Of a stretch of DNA of 64,000 bases, positions 11,701 to 25,600 are shown one piece after another. Each line of letters starts with the position of its first letter. Within the stretch, counting starts at the first letter, position 1. The position numbers and the translations under genes were made by a program. This DNA comes from Piscicola geometra (taxonomy: Eukaryota > Annelida > Clitellata > Hirudinida > Piscicolidae): NCBI GenBank assembly GCA_943735955.1, contig OX030962.1, positions 8,283,462-8,347,461 on the forward strand. Reading direction: 5' to 3'. The notes beneath the pieces were generated by a model that saw nothing but the letters and a program-made list of their open reading frames with translations, was not told the DNA's origin and did not search any database.

Positions 11701-14700
11701 GATGATGATGAAGATGATGATGAAGATGATGATGAAGATGATGATGAAGATGATGATGAAGATGATGATGAAGATGATGATGAAGATGATGATGAAGATG
11801 ATGATGAAGATGATGATGAAGATGATGATGAAGATGATGATGAAGATGATGATGAAGATGATGATGAAGATGATGATGAAGATGATGATGAAGATGATGA
11901 TGAAGATGATGATGAAGATGATGATGAAGATGATGATGAAGATGATGATGAAGATGATTATGAAGATGATGATGAATGACGTCAGGTGATCGAGCGGAGA
12001 GGAGTAATGGTGGGTAGTGTGTAAATGATGAATGCACACACAAAATCCAAAAAATATTTTTTGTAAAGAAAATAAAAATAAGTTCATTAAAAATTAGAAA
12101 AAAACTAAAAGGTACTTGTATTAGTTTAACGTTTAGCAAAATGAGAAAGAAAAAAGGTTTTTGAGATGAAAATATAACAACATCAAAGTTTGAAAATAAA
12201 TGTTTGACAAAATATAAGTAATAATTAATTTATACCAAAAACAACATGAGCAGCAATAGAAGGATCTCAAGAGTGATTGTCTTGCACCTTTCCAATGGCT
12301 GTTATGACTGCGCGAGGTGGTTTTCTCCACATCCATTGTTCATTGTTTTATTTTCAGTTGAGTTTTGTTATTTCTTTTATCTATTTTTCTTTACTCGATT
12401 TAATTATATTTTAAAGTTTTATTTTTATGCAATGATTACTTGAAAAGTCGATTAGTTTTTCGTTGATGCCACTCATTTTTAGTTTATTATTTTTTGGCTT
12501 ATAGATGACCTTTCTGATTTGTTCAGTTCAGTATAACATTTTTTTAAAAGTATTCTGCTCATTCCAGTGAAGTCAGTACATTTGACACTCTTCAATAAAA
12601 AATTTGTGAATTTTAAAAATTTGTCATTTCAGGCTGATCGCTTTTGAAGAGACAATGACTTTATGTGATAAATGATGCAAAGCCCAAATCTGTTTTGCAC
12701 GTTTTTAAGATTTATTTTTCTTCGATTTTTGAGAGCACTTGAGTTTTTCAATTATCTTGATTTATTTTTAATAATAAATCATGACCGCCTCAAAACTGTA
12801 AGCACTAGCCAGAAGAATATGCACTCAAAAAAATGACAAAACAAAATAAATAACTAAAATACTCCTCAAGAAACAATTCAACTACAACAACCACTAAGAC
12901 TATTAGCATTGATGGCAGTTGTTGCAAAAAAACTGTTCTTGTAGTTGTATGTACTAGTTATTACTACAACTCTTTCTACCGTATGTATTAGTTAAAACTA
13001 TGAATTCTACTACTAATACCGTAACGATCAAACTGGTGTACTGAAAAGCTTGAAGCTTCTATGAAGAAGTTACGAGGAGATAATAGCTTGCCATAAAGAC
13101 CGAAGCGTGTTTATTCAACAATACAAGATCGCTGCCTCTTTATTCTACACGCTAACCTCTCTAATCTGTCACTCCTGACACACCAAGCATCTGTTCCTAC
13201 TAAGAAAGCAACACTTTCTTTACTTTTTAAACTTTTTTATACGAAGGTCTTTTAGTGTGGAATTTAAAAATACTAGAAGTTAGTTTGTTTAGAAAAAAAT
13301 TCTGGAAAATATTTGATTTGGGTCTTAAATTCTCGGTCATCAGATGTACCCTCAAAAAATTTTTATTTTAAAAAATGTCTAATTCAAATGCTTCCTTGCG
13401 CGCTTGTATAAATTGTATATGAATTTTTTCCAATAGAAATATTGTTTAGGGTTTTAGCGGAAACAATGTATTAGAGCTTTAATTTTTAAATCTTAAATAC
13501 ACATAAATAGGTTTGGTATTTTTTTAGTTTCAATTAATTCTTATTAAAAATGATAATAGAAAAAAAAATAAATGAAATTAATTTTCACACCTTCGCTATG
13601 CTCACCATCAACTCCATGTTTCCAACGTGTTTTCCTGTTAAAAAAAATTTATGAAATTATTTTGAAACTAAATAGGTTTTAAAATAAACATTTTCAAAAA
13701 TATATAAAACAATTTCTTGAATGCAATGAAGTTTTCATGACGTATATGAAAGTTATCGCGTTTTGGAAACTTTCGAGTGCAGAAGTGATTTTTAAGCATT
13801 TATTTATCAACTTTTAGAACGCTGTTAATATAATATATACATGTATATTCTATAAATTATTTTTATTGCCTATATTTCTCCATGCCTCATCCTCCTATGT
13901 AACTAACATACATCTCATGAATACATTCTGCCATACTCAAATGTATGAAAGTAATACAAGGCATGGAAGAAAGGTTGATTGGTGCGCATTCCAGAGAAAG
14001 ACATTGGTAAGTTTATGATAGATGTTTTTTGTTATTAACTTCTGGTTTGCTTTATTTATTCATTGATTTTATGTTCTTTTAAGCTCGTTTTTATGAACAT
14101 TTAGTAGCAAAAAGAATTCCATTGAATTTACCAGCAATGTTTTTGTTTTATACTAGGTTTTGGTAAGGTATTTTAGTATTTTTAGCAACACTTCATCTTT
14201 TCAATGCACTGCAAACAATTTCTTTTTTTTATTTTCAGTACAAATTCTTCTTGTATAAATTTTTTTCCCATTTTTCTCGACTTGAACCAGTTCACCTCTC
14301 AAGTCGGTTTTTTTCCATACTCTTTTAAAAACCAATAAATAATTTTTTTAATGTTACATTTTAGATTTAGGGCTTATTTATTTTTCAAAAATCAAAATAT
14401 TTGCGTTTTACCGTCAATTTTTTTACCATAGCAATTATTTTTCTTTTAAAAAATAATTAACCTTATAAAAACCGTTTTTTCTCACCTAGACAACTTCTTG
14501 TTCCGAATCCAAAGGGAATGCAAGCAAAAGGATGTCTTTTCGATTGTCCCGCCGTGCTTCTGATTATATTGCGAATTTTATTAACAATGAAAAAATCAAA
14601 AGAATAAGAAAATAATTTGGAAAAGTTTTTTTATTAATTATAAAACTATTTATAGATATAGTAGTTAAATTTAATAAAAATTTATGAGTTTTAATATTAC

Positions 14701-17700
14701 AAATAAAAGTCATTGCCGCATTCAACTGACGATTGTTCTTCGAATTTTCCGTCAGTCTTGGCGTCCACATCATCACTGAACATTTCTTCATACGTAGAGT
14801 TTTGATTTCTGTTCCATCTTAGATATGAAAAAAAAAATAATAATGTTTTTAAAAAATTTTAATAATTGGTGAAAACTTTTTCTTAAAATAACAAATATCG
14901 TGATCAAACCAACATCGATTCACAAAAGTTGAAAAAAATTAAATACTGTTTGAAATTAAACAGACAAAGCAAATTCATTAAGCTAAAAAATTTACCTTTC
15001 CGGCATGAACTTCTCAGGTTGACTGAAGTAGTCAGGGTCCATACTGGAGCTGTACTGGTTCATGAGAAGCAGTGTCTGCGTTGGAGGGGTGGTCGAAAAG
15101 ATTTTAATGAATTTATTTCTGCTCATTCAATCTTCAAATAAATAATTTATTCTTTAAAAAATAATAAAGCTCAATAAAGCGACGAAGATAGAAAAAACAA
15201 GAAAAAAAATAAATTAAGAATTGAAAAAGTAAAAAAAAGGAAGAGAAGTGTGGATGGTGAAGAGAAGTGATTGGGATCGAACAGAGTCGTAAATATGAAG
15301 GTAGTGCCCATAAAAGGCCAATAAACGCATCCTTAACGGCCACATCGACCCTTCGTTTGTCTGACTTGGTGTGTTGACATGTGTGCTCTTGTGTCCATCA
15401 GTCTTTGCGTGTGGTTTCAATTGTGTGAACTTATGTGTGGAACTTTTTGATTCAACGTGTGTGTATGTGTATTTCATTTGAGTACTATACATTACAGTTG
15501 GTAATTTTTTATCACAAAACAATTTATAAAAATGTTTTAAAAGCTAATACGAGATATTAAACCGTGAAAGAAATCTAGAAAAAGCGATACAGAAACACCA
15601 TGGACCGCGGAGAAAGCACGCTAATGACAAGTCGTAAAACAATAAAGGCCCAATAAAAATGCAATGAATGTGACAATGGAAACACTAAAGTAGTAATTGA
15701 TTGTCATTATACGCTATATAAATGCCAGTTCTTCAGTGAAACAAAATGAAAAATATATTTTTACAAAAAGATTAATTGGGAAAAATAGTTTATATTATAA
15801 ATTTGTTTAAATAAAAATAATACTCACGTTTTTCGGTATACTATAGCCATCAAGTACGATATCATTATCAAGAATCCTGCAGTTCATGGTTACTATGGGA
15901 AACATCCTCATGGTTTCTTTGACAACCGTTCTTAAATATTTCAGTTTTGGAAGGTCTTCTTGAGAGACGTTTACCGGCAATTTAGATGAAGATGATGATG
16001 ATGAAGATGACGATGACAACGATGACGTTGTTGATGATGATGGTCTGAGAATTGTGTGGATTTCAGTTCTGAGTTTATCTTGTTTGTCAGGGTTTTTGGC
16101 TAGAAGATAGAGTGCAAAACACAGCGTGTTGGCGGTCTGAAAAAAAGTAAGTATTTAAAAATTTCAAAGGTAGTTTAAGAAGCTAAAAATACTAATTCTC
16201 CAAATTAAACGGCAATTTTTAAAAGAAGTTGGCTCTTTCTGTAAAGATGAAAGTTGAGCAACAATTTTTAACAAGGAGGAAAAGATCAAATTTGAGAAGA
16301 GGGTTGTGGTAGAATTCGATATGGAAATATGCAAGCACCAATAGAACTCTGCTTGTAGAGAAACTCTATAGGTGCAGGGTGTCTAAGCGGTTTAAGCGAT
16401 ATTTATTCTGAGAATATTTGCAATATTTTTAATTGTTCAACAAATATATTTTTTTATTCGCTCCGAATTACATTCCATGAATGCGTTTTGCTGTTTTTGG
16501 GGAGTTAAGTGGGTTAATGTGAAGGCAGTACAATCAGTGCAAGTGGAAATCAAAATTAATTTGAATTAAGGTAATTCCCTTATTAAGTGCGTTGAGTGCG
16601 GCGAATCTAATAAAAACAATCAAATGCTATCTTAGAATACTTAAAATCACACTTTCATTGCTACGCACTTTTCACTTAATATTCGCAAAGGAATGCCTTG
16701 TAGACAGCCTTTTATTATTCTCTTTTTTCAATCTTATTGTTTTAGCTTTAGGATTAAATTATGTTATAAAAAATTTTAAGAAACTATTTCAAAAAATTAG
16801 AAAAAGTAAGTTTTACATTGGCATAAAATTTAGTTTTTTCAACTATTTTATACAATCGATAAATAAAAAAAGTAAAAAAATTTAGACATTCCATCTTCAT
16901 TCGCCATTCGTCATGCAACACCGTCACTCACCGTATCGGAAGCGGCCATGAGTAGCTCAGCGATGTTGGTGTGAACTTGCTCTTTGGTGAGGTTGGGGTT
17001 GTTGATGAAGTGACTGAGGTAAAGGCCGGAGTTTGCTTCGTTCTTGCCGAGAGCTTCGACTTTGTCGTTGATGAGGTCTTTACCTGTTTGGTGCGTAAGC
17101 GAATATATTATCGATTGAGGAGGTTGTTAGGGGAATGTAGTTTGGCTGTATGTTTTAGTTCTAAACAAAAAAAGAAAAAACAAACATTTAAAATTTTATT
17201 TTTTAGTTTTATTCATTCTAATGACTTTTTCTCTCCCACCTTAAACCAATTTTCATCTAACTTCGACTCTCTTTTTTCTACATTTACCCTTCCTTCTTAT
17301 CCCCATGCACAAATTACCTATCTTGAGGATATTCTCCCATCCGCCAGCGAATCTTTTCCAGAAACTGGTGTTGTATTTTTGATGGAACTTTTCGCCAACG
17401 ATGATGTAAAGAGACGACGACATCATCTCGAAAAGACTGTTCAGAAAGAGTTGTGTTCTGGTGGGAATCTCTTCCGAGAGGCAGCCTAGGCGGGTCTCAA
17501 ACAAGAAAGATCCTGCAGCTGATTGTGAAGGATGGTGTTGTGGTGATGGATCTGGTGGCGGTAGTGATGGTTGCAAGTTCTGGGGCTGGTACTTATATAT
17601 GTTGAGTGGTAAATGGGGCTTTTATGATATTGATATTTTGTATTAGTGCTTAAAGCAAAAAAAAATTTAATTTTCGAATTATAAAAAATATAATAAAGTT

Positions 17701-20700
17701 ATCTTATCAACCTTAAAAACTTGCAATTTATTAAATCTTTAATGCTAAATTCGTTTGGGAAAAGGTATTGGAATCAACCGTTCTGTTTATAATCATCAAT
17801 ATTTAGGCTATCTGAAACAGAATCTCTTTGCCTAATGTATGTTCGCATAAATCCGCCAACTTGTGTAGAACTTCTTCCTCTCAATAAATGTATATAGCTA
17901 TATCGTGTTGTGTATCTATATAAATGTCTGTAACACTTCTTTTAGAAAGCCCTTTGAGACACATTAATTTGATGTATTGGCGCTAAAGTCAAATACTTAT
18001 AAAAAATTTCTTTAAAAATGTCTTCTCATAAACTACTTTTTTAAAGAAAACATATTTTTCAGTTTAATTCTTAACTATACAATTATTTTATTTATTGAAA
18101 AACTGCTCAAACCTTCCAGACTCCAGAGATAAGCTACGTTAGGGATGCTGTGGGCAATCTCGGAAGGCCCCTGCTCCTTGTAAATCTTTTTTAACTTCAA
18201 CACTAGATCATCACTGACCTGAAATGGTTGCGAAGTTAGGGCTTAGATATATAGAATGTTGTTTGTAGGCGTGAAAATTATATATTAAATAAAAATATTT
18301 TATCCACGTTAAAACGTATTTACACGCCTGATTAATGGGCGCGACCAGAGATTTGACTCCAAACGGACAAAATACTTTCTTGCCAAACTCCGTTCGATAC
18401 AACTGCCACTCACTCCCTTGGCTGGAAAAAAAAATTTATTATTTAAATAATGTAACATAAATTATTTCTCACAATTTTCAAACTCATAATTTTCAAATAT
18501 TTTATTATGAACACACCAATAAAGTTTGGATAATTATTGAAAAGTATCGCTCAAAAGAGTCCGTGATTTATTATGTTTGCTTAACAGTCTTTAAAAATTC
18601 TGATCCAATAAATCTCAATTAATCAAAATTTCTTTGCCAATCTTTTCAAGCAGAGGCAGAGATCTATTGGTATAGTTGTATACATCTAAGTCGACGTAAG
18701 CAAGTCACACATAAAAGCATTATCCCAATGCCGTTACTCTAAAAGAGTAAAATAACTTTTAAAACAACAAAATTTATAATAAAATTTTAATTCAAAATAA
18801 AGATTCGATTGTTTGTAACGTACTCTCTCACACACATACATACAAACTGTGTATTGAAGAAAGTATGTGTATAAGTTGGAAAGTGGCAGAGATAAATATG
18901 CTGTCTGGATGCTCGTGATTAATGAACCTTCCAACGCACCCTGCCTCCCTCCTTCCTCACTTCAGCTTCCTCCGAAATATTTAAGAGATTTTGCAAAAGT
19001 CTTCTGCAAAGACACTTAGTAGCTCTTCTGCTGTTCGTTACATTCTAGTTGTTCTTATATTTATGTGAACAAAGAAAAAATGACAAGCTGAACCATTTTT
19101 CTTTTTAAAATTAATTTAAAATTTTCCAATTTTATTAATTCTCGAGCTCCATTAATCTCCCTTATCGTTTACTAGAGTGCCTTATCGAGTCTGTAAATGC
19201 CACTTTTTCAGCCCTACCTCACTAATTGATTTTAAATACTGGCATTGTTTGGAATATAAATAAAGAAGTCATTTAAAACCCCAAAAAAAATTTAATCGAT
19301 TGAAACTATATAAACGTTATAAAATCATAAAATAGAACAAAACAAAGTAAAATTAAATAAAAAAATTTAATTTAAAAATGTATTTTAAAATATATCCTAT
19401 AGGCAAACTGTCTTACTAAAACAACCATAGAACACAGAACCAACGCAGTAGTGATGCCATGCGGCAATGAGTTGACATCTCTGTACAGGGTCCAAGACCT
19501 CATTGTCGGTCTGTTTGGGTATCTTCCCTCTTGCCTGTCGGGGTGTAGTGTGGTGTCGTGAGATGATGTAAAGGGATAGGGTTATATTTTGTGGAATATT
19601 AAAACAAACAAATAAATAAAAATTCTAGTGTATTAGCAGTAGTAGTAGAGCGTCCGTAGTATTGAAAGTTTAAAAAATTAACACACACAACATTTATTGA
19701 AAATTTTAAAATTGAGAAATTTAAAAAGCGCACCTATGGATCTCCTCCATCAGCTTGGGGTCACTGACGTGCACTTGCCAATTCGGTCCCCACTTCTCGC
19801 GGAAGATTTTGCCATACTTTTTGTGCAAGCGAGCCTGGTGGGATGTGAGTGTGGTAGTTCGATCAAGTTTTGGTGTCATATGATGGTTAAATAACTTTTT
19901 GCATGAAACATTTTTCAGTCTCAGTTAAATAGTGATTTATAAAGTTCCTCTGTATTGTTGAAAAAATGAATTAAAGCTTCAAATTACGCTGTTACAAAAA
20001 TATAAAATCTATTGCTTTAAATTCTATTGCTTCAAGCAAAAACCAAGATTAAACCTCTAAAAGACTTTTGAAGTTTTATGAACGAAAAATTTATTTATAA
20101 ATAAATTCAACTTTATGATTAAATGTTTACTTATTTTCCTATACGGGCACGCATTTGATTGTGGATCATTTATCATAAGTGATAAATGAGATGGCGTTGA
20201 TATATAGGCTCGGAGCTGTTAAAAGAACGGCGAAACACGAACTTTTCTGGAAAAATAAAAGACTGATAGATATTGACTATGCGCTTATTTAAAAAAATCA
20301 AAAGATTAAAAAAAAACAAAACAAAAAAACAAACCTATAATTTATAAAAATAAATTTAGGAATTACCATTAAAAAGAATAGTTTCCGAATAAGAAATAAC
20401 GTAGTAAGTGTGGAATAGGGGTGATGGGCTGGGGTAAATTAGTTACAAGTGATTTATGTGTATCCATTAATCATTGATCGACGTGTGTTGTTGTGTGGAG
20501 TTGTGTGGAATTATATGTGGTTGTGTGGAGTGTGTTGTTGTTGTGTGGAGCTGTGTATTTTTTTGTGGATCAAATATTAGAGTGTATAACTTTGTTGTTT
20601 TATTGAAGATTATTGTCAGGAATTTTTTACAAGTGATACAATGATTGGAAGGTTTTGCGAATCTCCCATGCACCGATCGTTTTATACGATTAAATTTTTA

Positions 20701-22671
20701 TAGAACTTAACTCCGTGGCATTAATGTTTTTAATGAAATCGTACTGGATTCGCTATGAAAAATGATACTTCATGAAGTTCTGAAGATTATGGGAGTTTCA
20801 CTAATATATATCCGTTTCCTTAATTACCTATTGTTGCGGTCTCTCATTAAATATTATTTCGTACTTAAACCTTTAAAATTGACATATCGATATTCTTTTT
20901 ATTTTGGTATTTTTTGTTTTATTTTTTTCGGTTTTTACTGTTATCTTTTATACAACAAAAGAAACGAAATTTGTAGTATTTAAAAAAAGCAAGTTTTGGG
21001 TTGACAGTTCTCTCTATGACCTATTGAAGCTTCATGTTACTTTGTTTTAATAAGGTTAAACTTTGAATTTAAATGTTGAGTTTGTTTTTGTTTTTTCCAT
21101 AAAAGCACACAAATAAATCGAAAAAGATTTCCCTCAATATACAGTTTTTCGAGATTTAATTTTTTTAAATAGTTTGGAGGCTTTTCAAATGGCATACGCT
21201 AAAGCTGAAACAAATGGTTTTAACCGAACTCAGTTGATTTATCGCGGCGTGAAGTGCCAGACGAACTCTGCTCGGGTGTATGGTCATTTGGTGTAATGGA
21301 AAAGTACGCAGTTTACTCTTTTCCTTATCCATTATAAAAGCAATCGCTCGATCAATACGCCTTTCAGATAACAAAGCAAAGAGTTATCAAATGCCTTTTG
21401 GTGCATCCATATAATCGCCTCTCAAGTCCTTCGAAGTGATATTATCAATTGAAAAATATAATTATTTATTTCATTTATGTAAATTAATGAAATAAAAAAA
21501 TTTAAAGTTGAATTAACTTCATATTTTGAAATTAAATTGGTCAATAAAGAATGATTGAAATGACGAAAATTGATAATTGAATGTAATGACACAATGCCAT
21601 AAACAAGCAGAGAGACCGCCTGCTTGATACCTAATCGTTATTTACGACTTCGGAGGGAATCTCCAGCAAATAAATTAATCTAAATGCAATAGAATTATAA
21701 CGAATTCAATTTAGTTTTAAATTTGTTTTTAATATAAAAAATTTAGTGATTTAACACTCCAGCAAAATTCTTTAAAAAGAGTTATGAAGACGTTCAGGGT
21801 TATACCATAGATACTGTGTTATAGTTATGAAATAAACTTTCAGGCAACTTTATATAATCTATTAAATACTACAGTTTAAATTAATTTTTTGACAAAATTC
21901 ATCTGGATACCTGCACAAAGAAAATTTAATAATCCCAAAAAGTAAAATATCTATTATTGTGATTTTATTATTTAATTATGTAAAAAAAACCTTTCCACGA
22001 AATAAAAAATATCTGCTTTTATCCGTATTATTTGTTAAATTACCATTTCGGCTTAAGCTTCATCAAACCAACCCTTAATTTATATTCGACTTCGCAAAAC
22101 TAATTTACAGACGTTTGTATTTCTAATAAAAACTAAAGAAGTATAGATTTTCAATGGATAAAAATAGCTATTAAAAAGCCATGAGCCTAAATTTATTTTT
22201 AAAGCAGAGTTAATTTTCTCACTTAAATTTATTTTATTCGAACTTTGGTGCATTGAAACTTTAAAAAATCAAATTTCATTCAACAGCCAGACATGCACCA
22301 ACCTGCACCAAGTGCATCTTCCCGATGTTTTTCAACCTCAAGTACATCAGGAAGTTTCCAACGACGGGCCAGCCGATGGGACCAGGCAGTTCATGCATGG
22401 ACTTTCTCAAGGGAGCTTCTTCTTCCAAGGGCAACGTCAGCGGTTGACTCGTCGCCGCATAAGGACAACTTGAACTTTTAACGCCTCTGCTCGGACTTCT
22501 TGTAGTTCCCATCCGCTGGTTTTCATTGCCGTGTGAGAGGGCTCTGACGGAACTGCTGAAGCTCGCTACGCTGGTTGGTGCATAGCGGTTTGTGATGCGA
22601 CTGATGTGCTCGGTGGCTGGCTGTAGGCTCCTGTATAAGGACAGCAGTATGAAGTTTGATGATGATTTCAT
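8605..22671 (-). CDS. Mitochondrial-clan cytochrome P450
   Basis: Thirteen minus-strand exons join in frame to about 614 codons: 22671-22303, 19834-19734, 19534-19445, 18421-18328, 18218-18113, 17512-17318, 17083-16932, 16136-15828, 15075-14996, 14817-14701, 14559-14486, 13634-13591 and 8718-8605 (stop TGA). All junctions agree in phase. The N-terminus is Ser/Arg-rich without a membrane anchor, fitting a mitochondrial presequence, followed by the hinge ELPGPIGWPVVG (about 94-105). Other landmarks are QEGRYPNRP, LFETRLGCL, the I-helix AASDTTA (from about 365), K-helix ETMR (about 442-445), PERW, heme loop FGFGTRSCLG (Cys about 561) and C-terminus NPGKRVPITLVPRK. These are typical of animal mitochondrial P450s, which take electrons from adrenodoxin. 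The substrate cannot be read from sequence. It is longer than the usual 500-540 residues because of an extended N-terminus, a serine run and an acidic insert. Confidence 0.93.
8719..13590 (-). other. Last intron of the P450 gene
   Basis: A 4.87-kb intron, AT-rich, with no coding exon I can support. Its main content is the GATGATGATGAA array at about 11508-11979. Open frames overlapping the array are composition artefacts. Confidence 0.6.
11508..11979. repeat. GATGATGATGAA 12-bp tandem array
   Basis: Nearly 470 bp of a 12-bp unit built from GAT/GAA triplets. The left edge (11508-11580) uses a variant 15-bp unit ending AATAAA, and the right four fifths are almost perfect copies. All six frames are open through the array, giving Met/Lys, Ile/Phe and His/Leu repeats; none is a credible protein. 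It lies in the last P450 intron. Confidence 0.96.
14701..14817 (-). CDS. P450 exon 10: acidic insert between PERW and the heme loop
   Basis: This 117-nt exon supplies the Trp of PERW and then about 35 mostly polar and acidic residues (such as TYEEMFSDDVDAKTDGKFEE) before the heme loop. Most P450s have a shorter segment here. The length is a multiple of three, so skipping it would keep frame but lose the conserved Trp. The acceptor is CTAAG and the donor GTAATA. This is the least conserved internal exon, and its right boundary depends on phase. Confidence 0.75.
15828..16136 (-). CDS. P450 exon 8: rest of I-helix, serine-run insert, K-helix ExxR
   Basis: The exon starts TANTLCFALYLLAKNP, completing the I-helix begun in exon 7, and contains LRTVVKETMR with the invariant Glu and Arg. 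Between them an imperfect TCA/TCG/TCT microsatellite encodes PSSSTTSSL followed by ten serines. It sits in the surface loop between helices J and K. The run stays in frame, and its donor (GTGAGT at 15827) is strong. Confidence 0.9.
19835..22302 (-). other. First intron of the P450 gene
   Basis: A 2.5-kb AT-rich intron. Several short open frames occur on both strands, for example near 20467-20983 and 21165-21374. They lack flanking splice sites in phase and have composition-driven translations. No mobile element with clear ends was seen. Confidence 0.55.
22303..22671 (-). CDS. P450 exon 1: presequence and proline hinge
   Basis: ATG at 22671 opens 123 codons. Residues 1-70 are rich in Ser, Arg and Thr with almost no acidic residues, as expected of a mitochondrial import sequence. 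PGP at 96-98 and GNFLMYL match the start of the P450 catalytic domain. The exon ends KMHLVQ at a GTTGGT donor in phase 0. The next exon begins ARLHKKYGKIFREKWG, which is the expected family continuation. Confidence 0.88.
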
Positions 22672-25600
22672 GCTTTCTTTGCGGAGTTTGTTTGGTCTTT
22701 GAATCGCGTCGATGAATTCTATAGCTCTAAAAAAGTTAATACTTTTAGTTTTTCATGAATTCGATTTTATGTCTGTATCTTTAAAATGTATTTTTACTTG
22801 AAGATTGGTAATAATAGGTTTACAAAAAATATAAAATAATTGAAAATAATACAAAAGTTGACATTGTAAAACTATCTATTTAATAGAAAAATTTTAAAAG
22901 ATAACTTACAATATAACTTTCAGCTCATTTAGATGACGAAGTGACTGCGGCTACTGCAACGTTTTCAAAGTAACTAAATATTTCGTACGCAAAGCCTTTA
23001 TATACGCAAAACTGCGTTCGTTTTCATATAGATGAATTTGCAATAAAGTATGAGCATGGAGATATACAAATTCTGTATATATATTCATACCTAATCCAAC
23101 TCCTATAAAAACACACATATATTCAAACCATTTACTTCACTCCTTTATCTTTCGTTATAAATGCTCTTAGCCAGGAGTAATTTATCAAGGGATGTTTATA
23201 GACATCTTTTGTTCGACCATTTGTCAAAGTGTCCAATCCTTTCTATCGGCATTTATCATTGTATTTTGATAGCATTTGTATCAATCAATCTTTAATAAGA
23301 CGAATAATAGTGAATGAATGATTGAGTATTTGTATTTCTGAGTCTATTTAGCATTTAATAGTTTGAGGTTATTTTAATAGTTTAGCTTGGTTAGTTTTTT
23401 TGAATAAAAAAAATAATTGTCGTGGTTTAAGATAAGAAGATAAATATTTTTTTAAGACAAAATAAAGGAAATTTAAAAAAAAATCAGAATAACAATTGAT
23501 ATTATTATTGTAGAGTTTTCGGGTTGGATACAGACCAAATGGCTTCTGTAAATCTTCTTAATTTACAAGATTTATTGCCCGTAGAGCTGCCCATTTGACT
23601 CCCTGTCTTATAAACATTGAATAGATCTTAGGAGATTTTGAAACACTTTGTTGCAATAAAAATTAATTATTAAAAATTATTTTTGTTTTTAAGCTCATTG
23701 AAGAGGATGAAACAGTTGCAGTTACAACGGTTTCATAACAAATGTTTAAAAAATCGTTTAAGAAGTTTTAAAAAGTCCTAAAATCCTAATTTCTCAACCG
23801 TTATGTCTGTTTGTCTGAGGAGAAGTTAGATTATTTCGCGAAAAGAGTTGATTTTCAAGTACTTCAACGACCGCATAAATTACAGAAACCATACTTACCT
23901 TTATATGCTTCAGATTTGACACACATTCCAGAAAAGTGTCTTTTCGAGGTTCTCAAAAGCATTGTACTTTCAAGAGTGGTTCGTGGCTTTTGTGTGGGAA
24001 TGTTACCACTTCGTATTTGATTTAAAGAGACACATTATATTGTTTATTTAATAAGACTAAACTTAAAAGATTAATATAACTTGTACTAAAAACAGCTAAA
24101 TTCAGTTCAAAAGTATTGTTTAAAGTTTTGCGTTCAAGAATGATTCAGAAAAGGACAATTTGCAGTTTCGACTCGATAATATCAGTGCGACCCCATTCTG
24201 CACGCACTACCCCCACTTAACGAGTGCAAACAGAAGCAGTTAAAAACACATCCATAATCTACTTCGATTTGTTATAAATTTGAAAGATTTTCTTAGTTTA
24301 ATTTCTTTCCAAGTAACATAACTTTTTATTTTAATTTGCATACGTGGCTTGTTAAATGGTCGAGAAATAAGAAAAAAACAGCTTAAAGAAATCAGAATGA
24401 GAATTACCAGCTCGCGGGGTAATTCAGTGCAGTTTGGAAAATCAATTTTTTCGAACCAAAAATCGCATTAAATAATGTGTTCTGTGAAACAAAATGAGTC
24501 CATCATAAATCAAATTCAAAACACAATTAATAGAGGCCGTTAAAAATACGTCGGAATATAAGTCAAAAGAAAAATAATATACATACATATAAACTTTTAT
24601 TTTTCTATATTTTACAAGTATAAATGCGTGTTTGTGATATCCATACGTTTTACACCGAATAAACCCTTACAAGTGCATAATAGTAAGATGTTGTGAGATG
24701 TGAGGGAAGATTGATTGGAGAGGATGAGAAACTAATGGAAAATCCATGAAACCTAAATGGCGTAAATATGGACTCAAAAATATAAAACATAATTTTTATT
24801 CGTTAAAATGCGTAAAAAATTGTTGTAATGGCGCATGAAAGGCGATAACAAATAACTTCTTTATTTAGTGGTTTGAAAAACACAAACTTAGGATTAATTT
24901 CCTCTTTATTCGAGTAAATTGCCTCTTTAAAATCACTAAATTCTCATTACATTCTTCACGCATTCTTAATCGAATGAATAATCTTATATGAGTTTTTAAA
25001 ATAATTGCGCTGTTTTCTTTTACCTTTAAATTGTTTTAAGAGTTCATAATGGTTCAAGTGTTTTGAGATGTGTATAATAGTACTGAAACATTTGTGCACT
25101 AAGAATATTTTCTGCTTAAACTTATGATTTATTGTTTTTGTATGTACTTGGTAAGTTCAACGCCTGATTAAAAAACTTTTTCCTCAAAACTATTTGAAAT
25201 TGATTAAGTTTTTAGAAATTGATTCATTAATCCTTCTTCTAGATAACATTTACCTGAATACAGTTATTTAAATGGACTTTAAACTCATATAATTTTGAAT
25301 AAACCTTTAAAAAATTAACTCATACATCAAATTATCTAATCTTAATTAGCTTGTATTATGTAATTTATTATATTGTTTACTTGCTAAAAATGCATAAATT
25401 TGGAGAAAACAGTGTTTTTATATCTACCCCAAGTTGTACGTAAATCACGAGGTTTGTAACATCTTCTAACAAAGAAAAACAAAAATCAGAATTTTTAAAG
25501 AGATGAAAAAACTTGTAAATATAATTTTAATCAATTTGAATTATGTTTGCAAAACGTTTTTAAACTATAAATTGCAAGATAAAAAATGTTAAAAAATTTT

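Noticed and set aside
11444..12139. Long open frames of His/Leu, Ile/Phe and Met/Lys repeats on both strands
   Set aside because: They are translations of the stop-free GATGATGATGAA array and its edges. No flanking coding sequence or splice context supports a protein.
20467..21374. Several 60-75 codon frames in the first P450 intron
   Set aside because: No motifs, no in-phase splice sites, and AT-driven composition.
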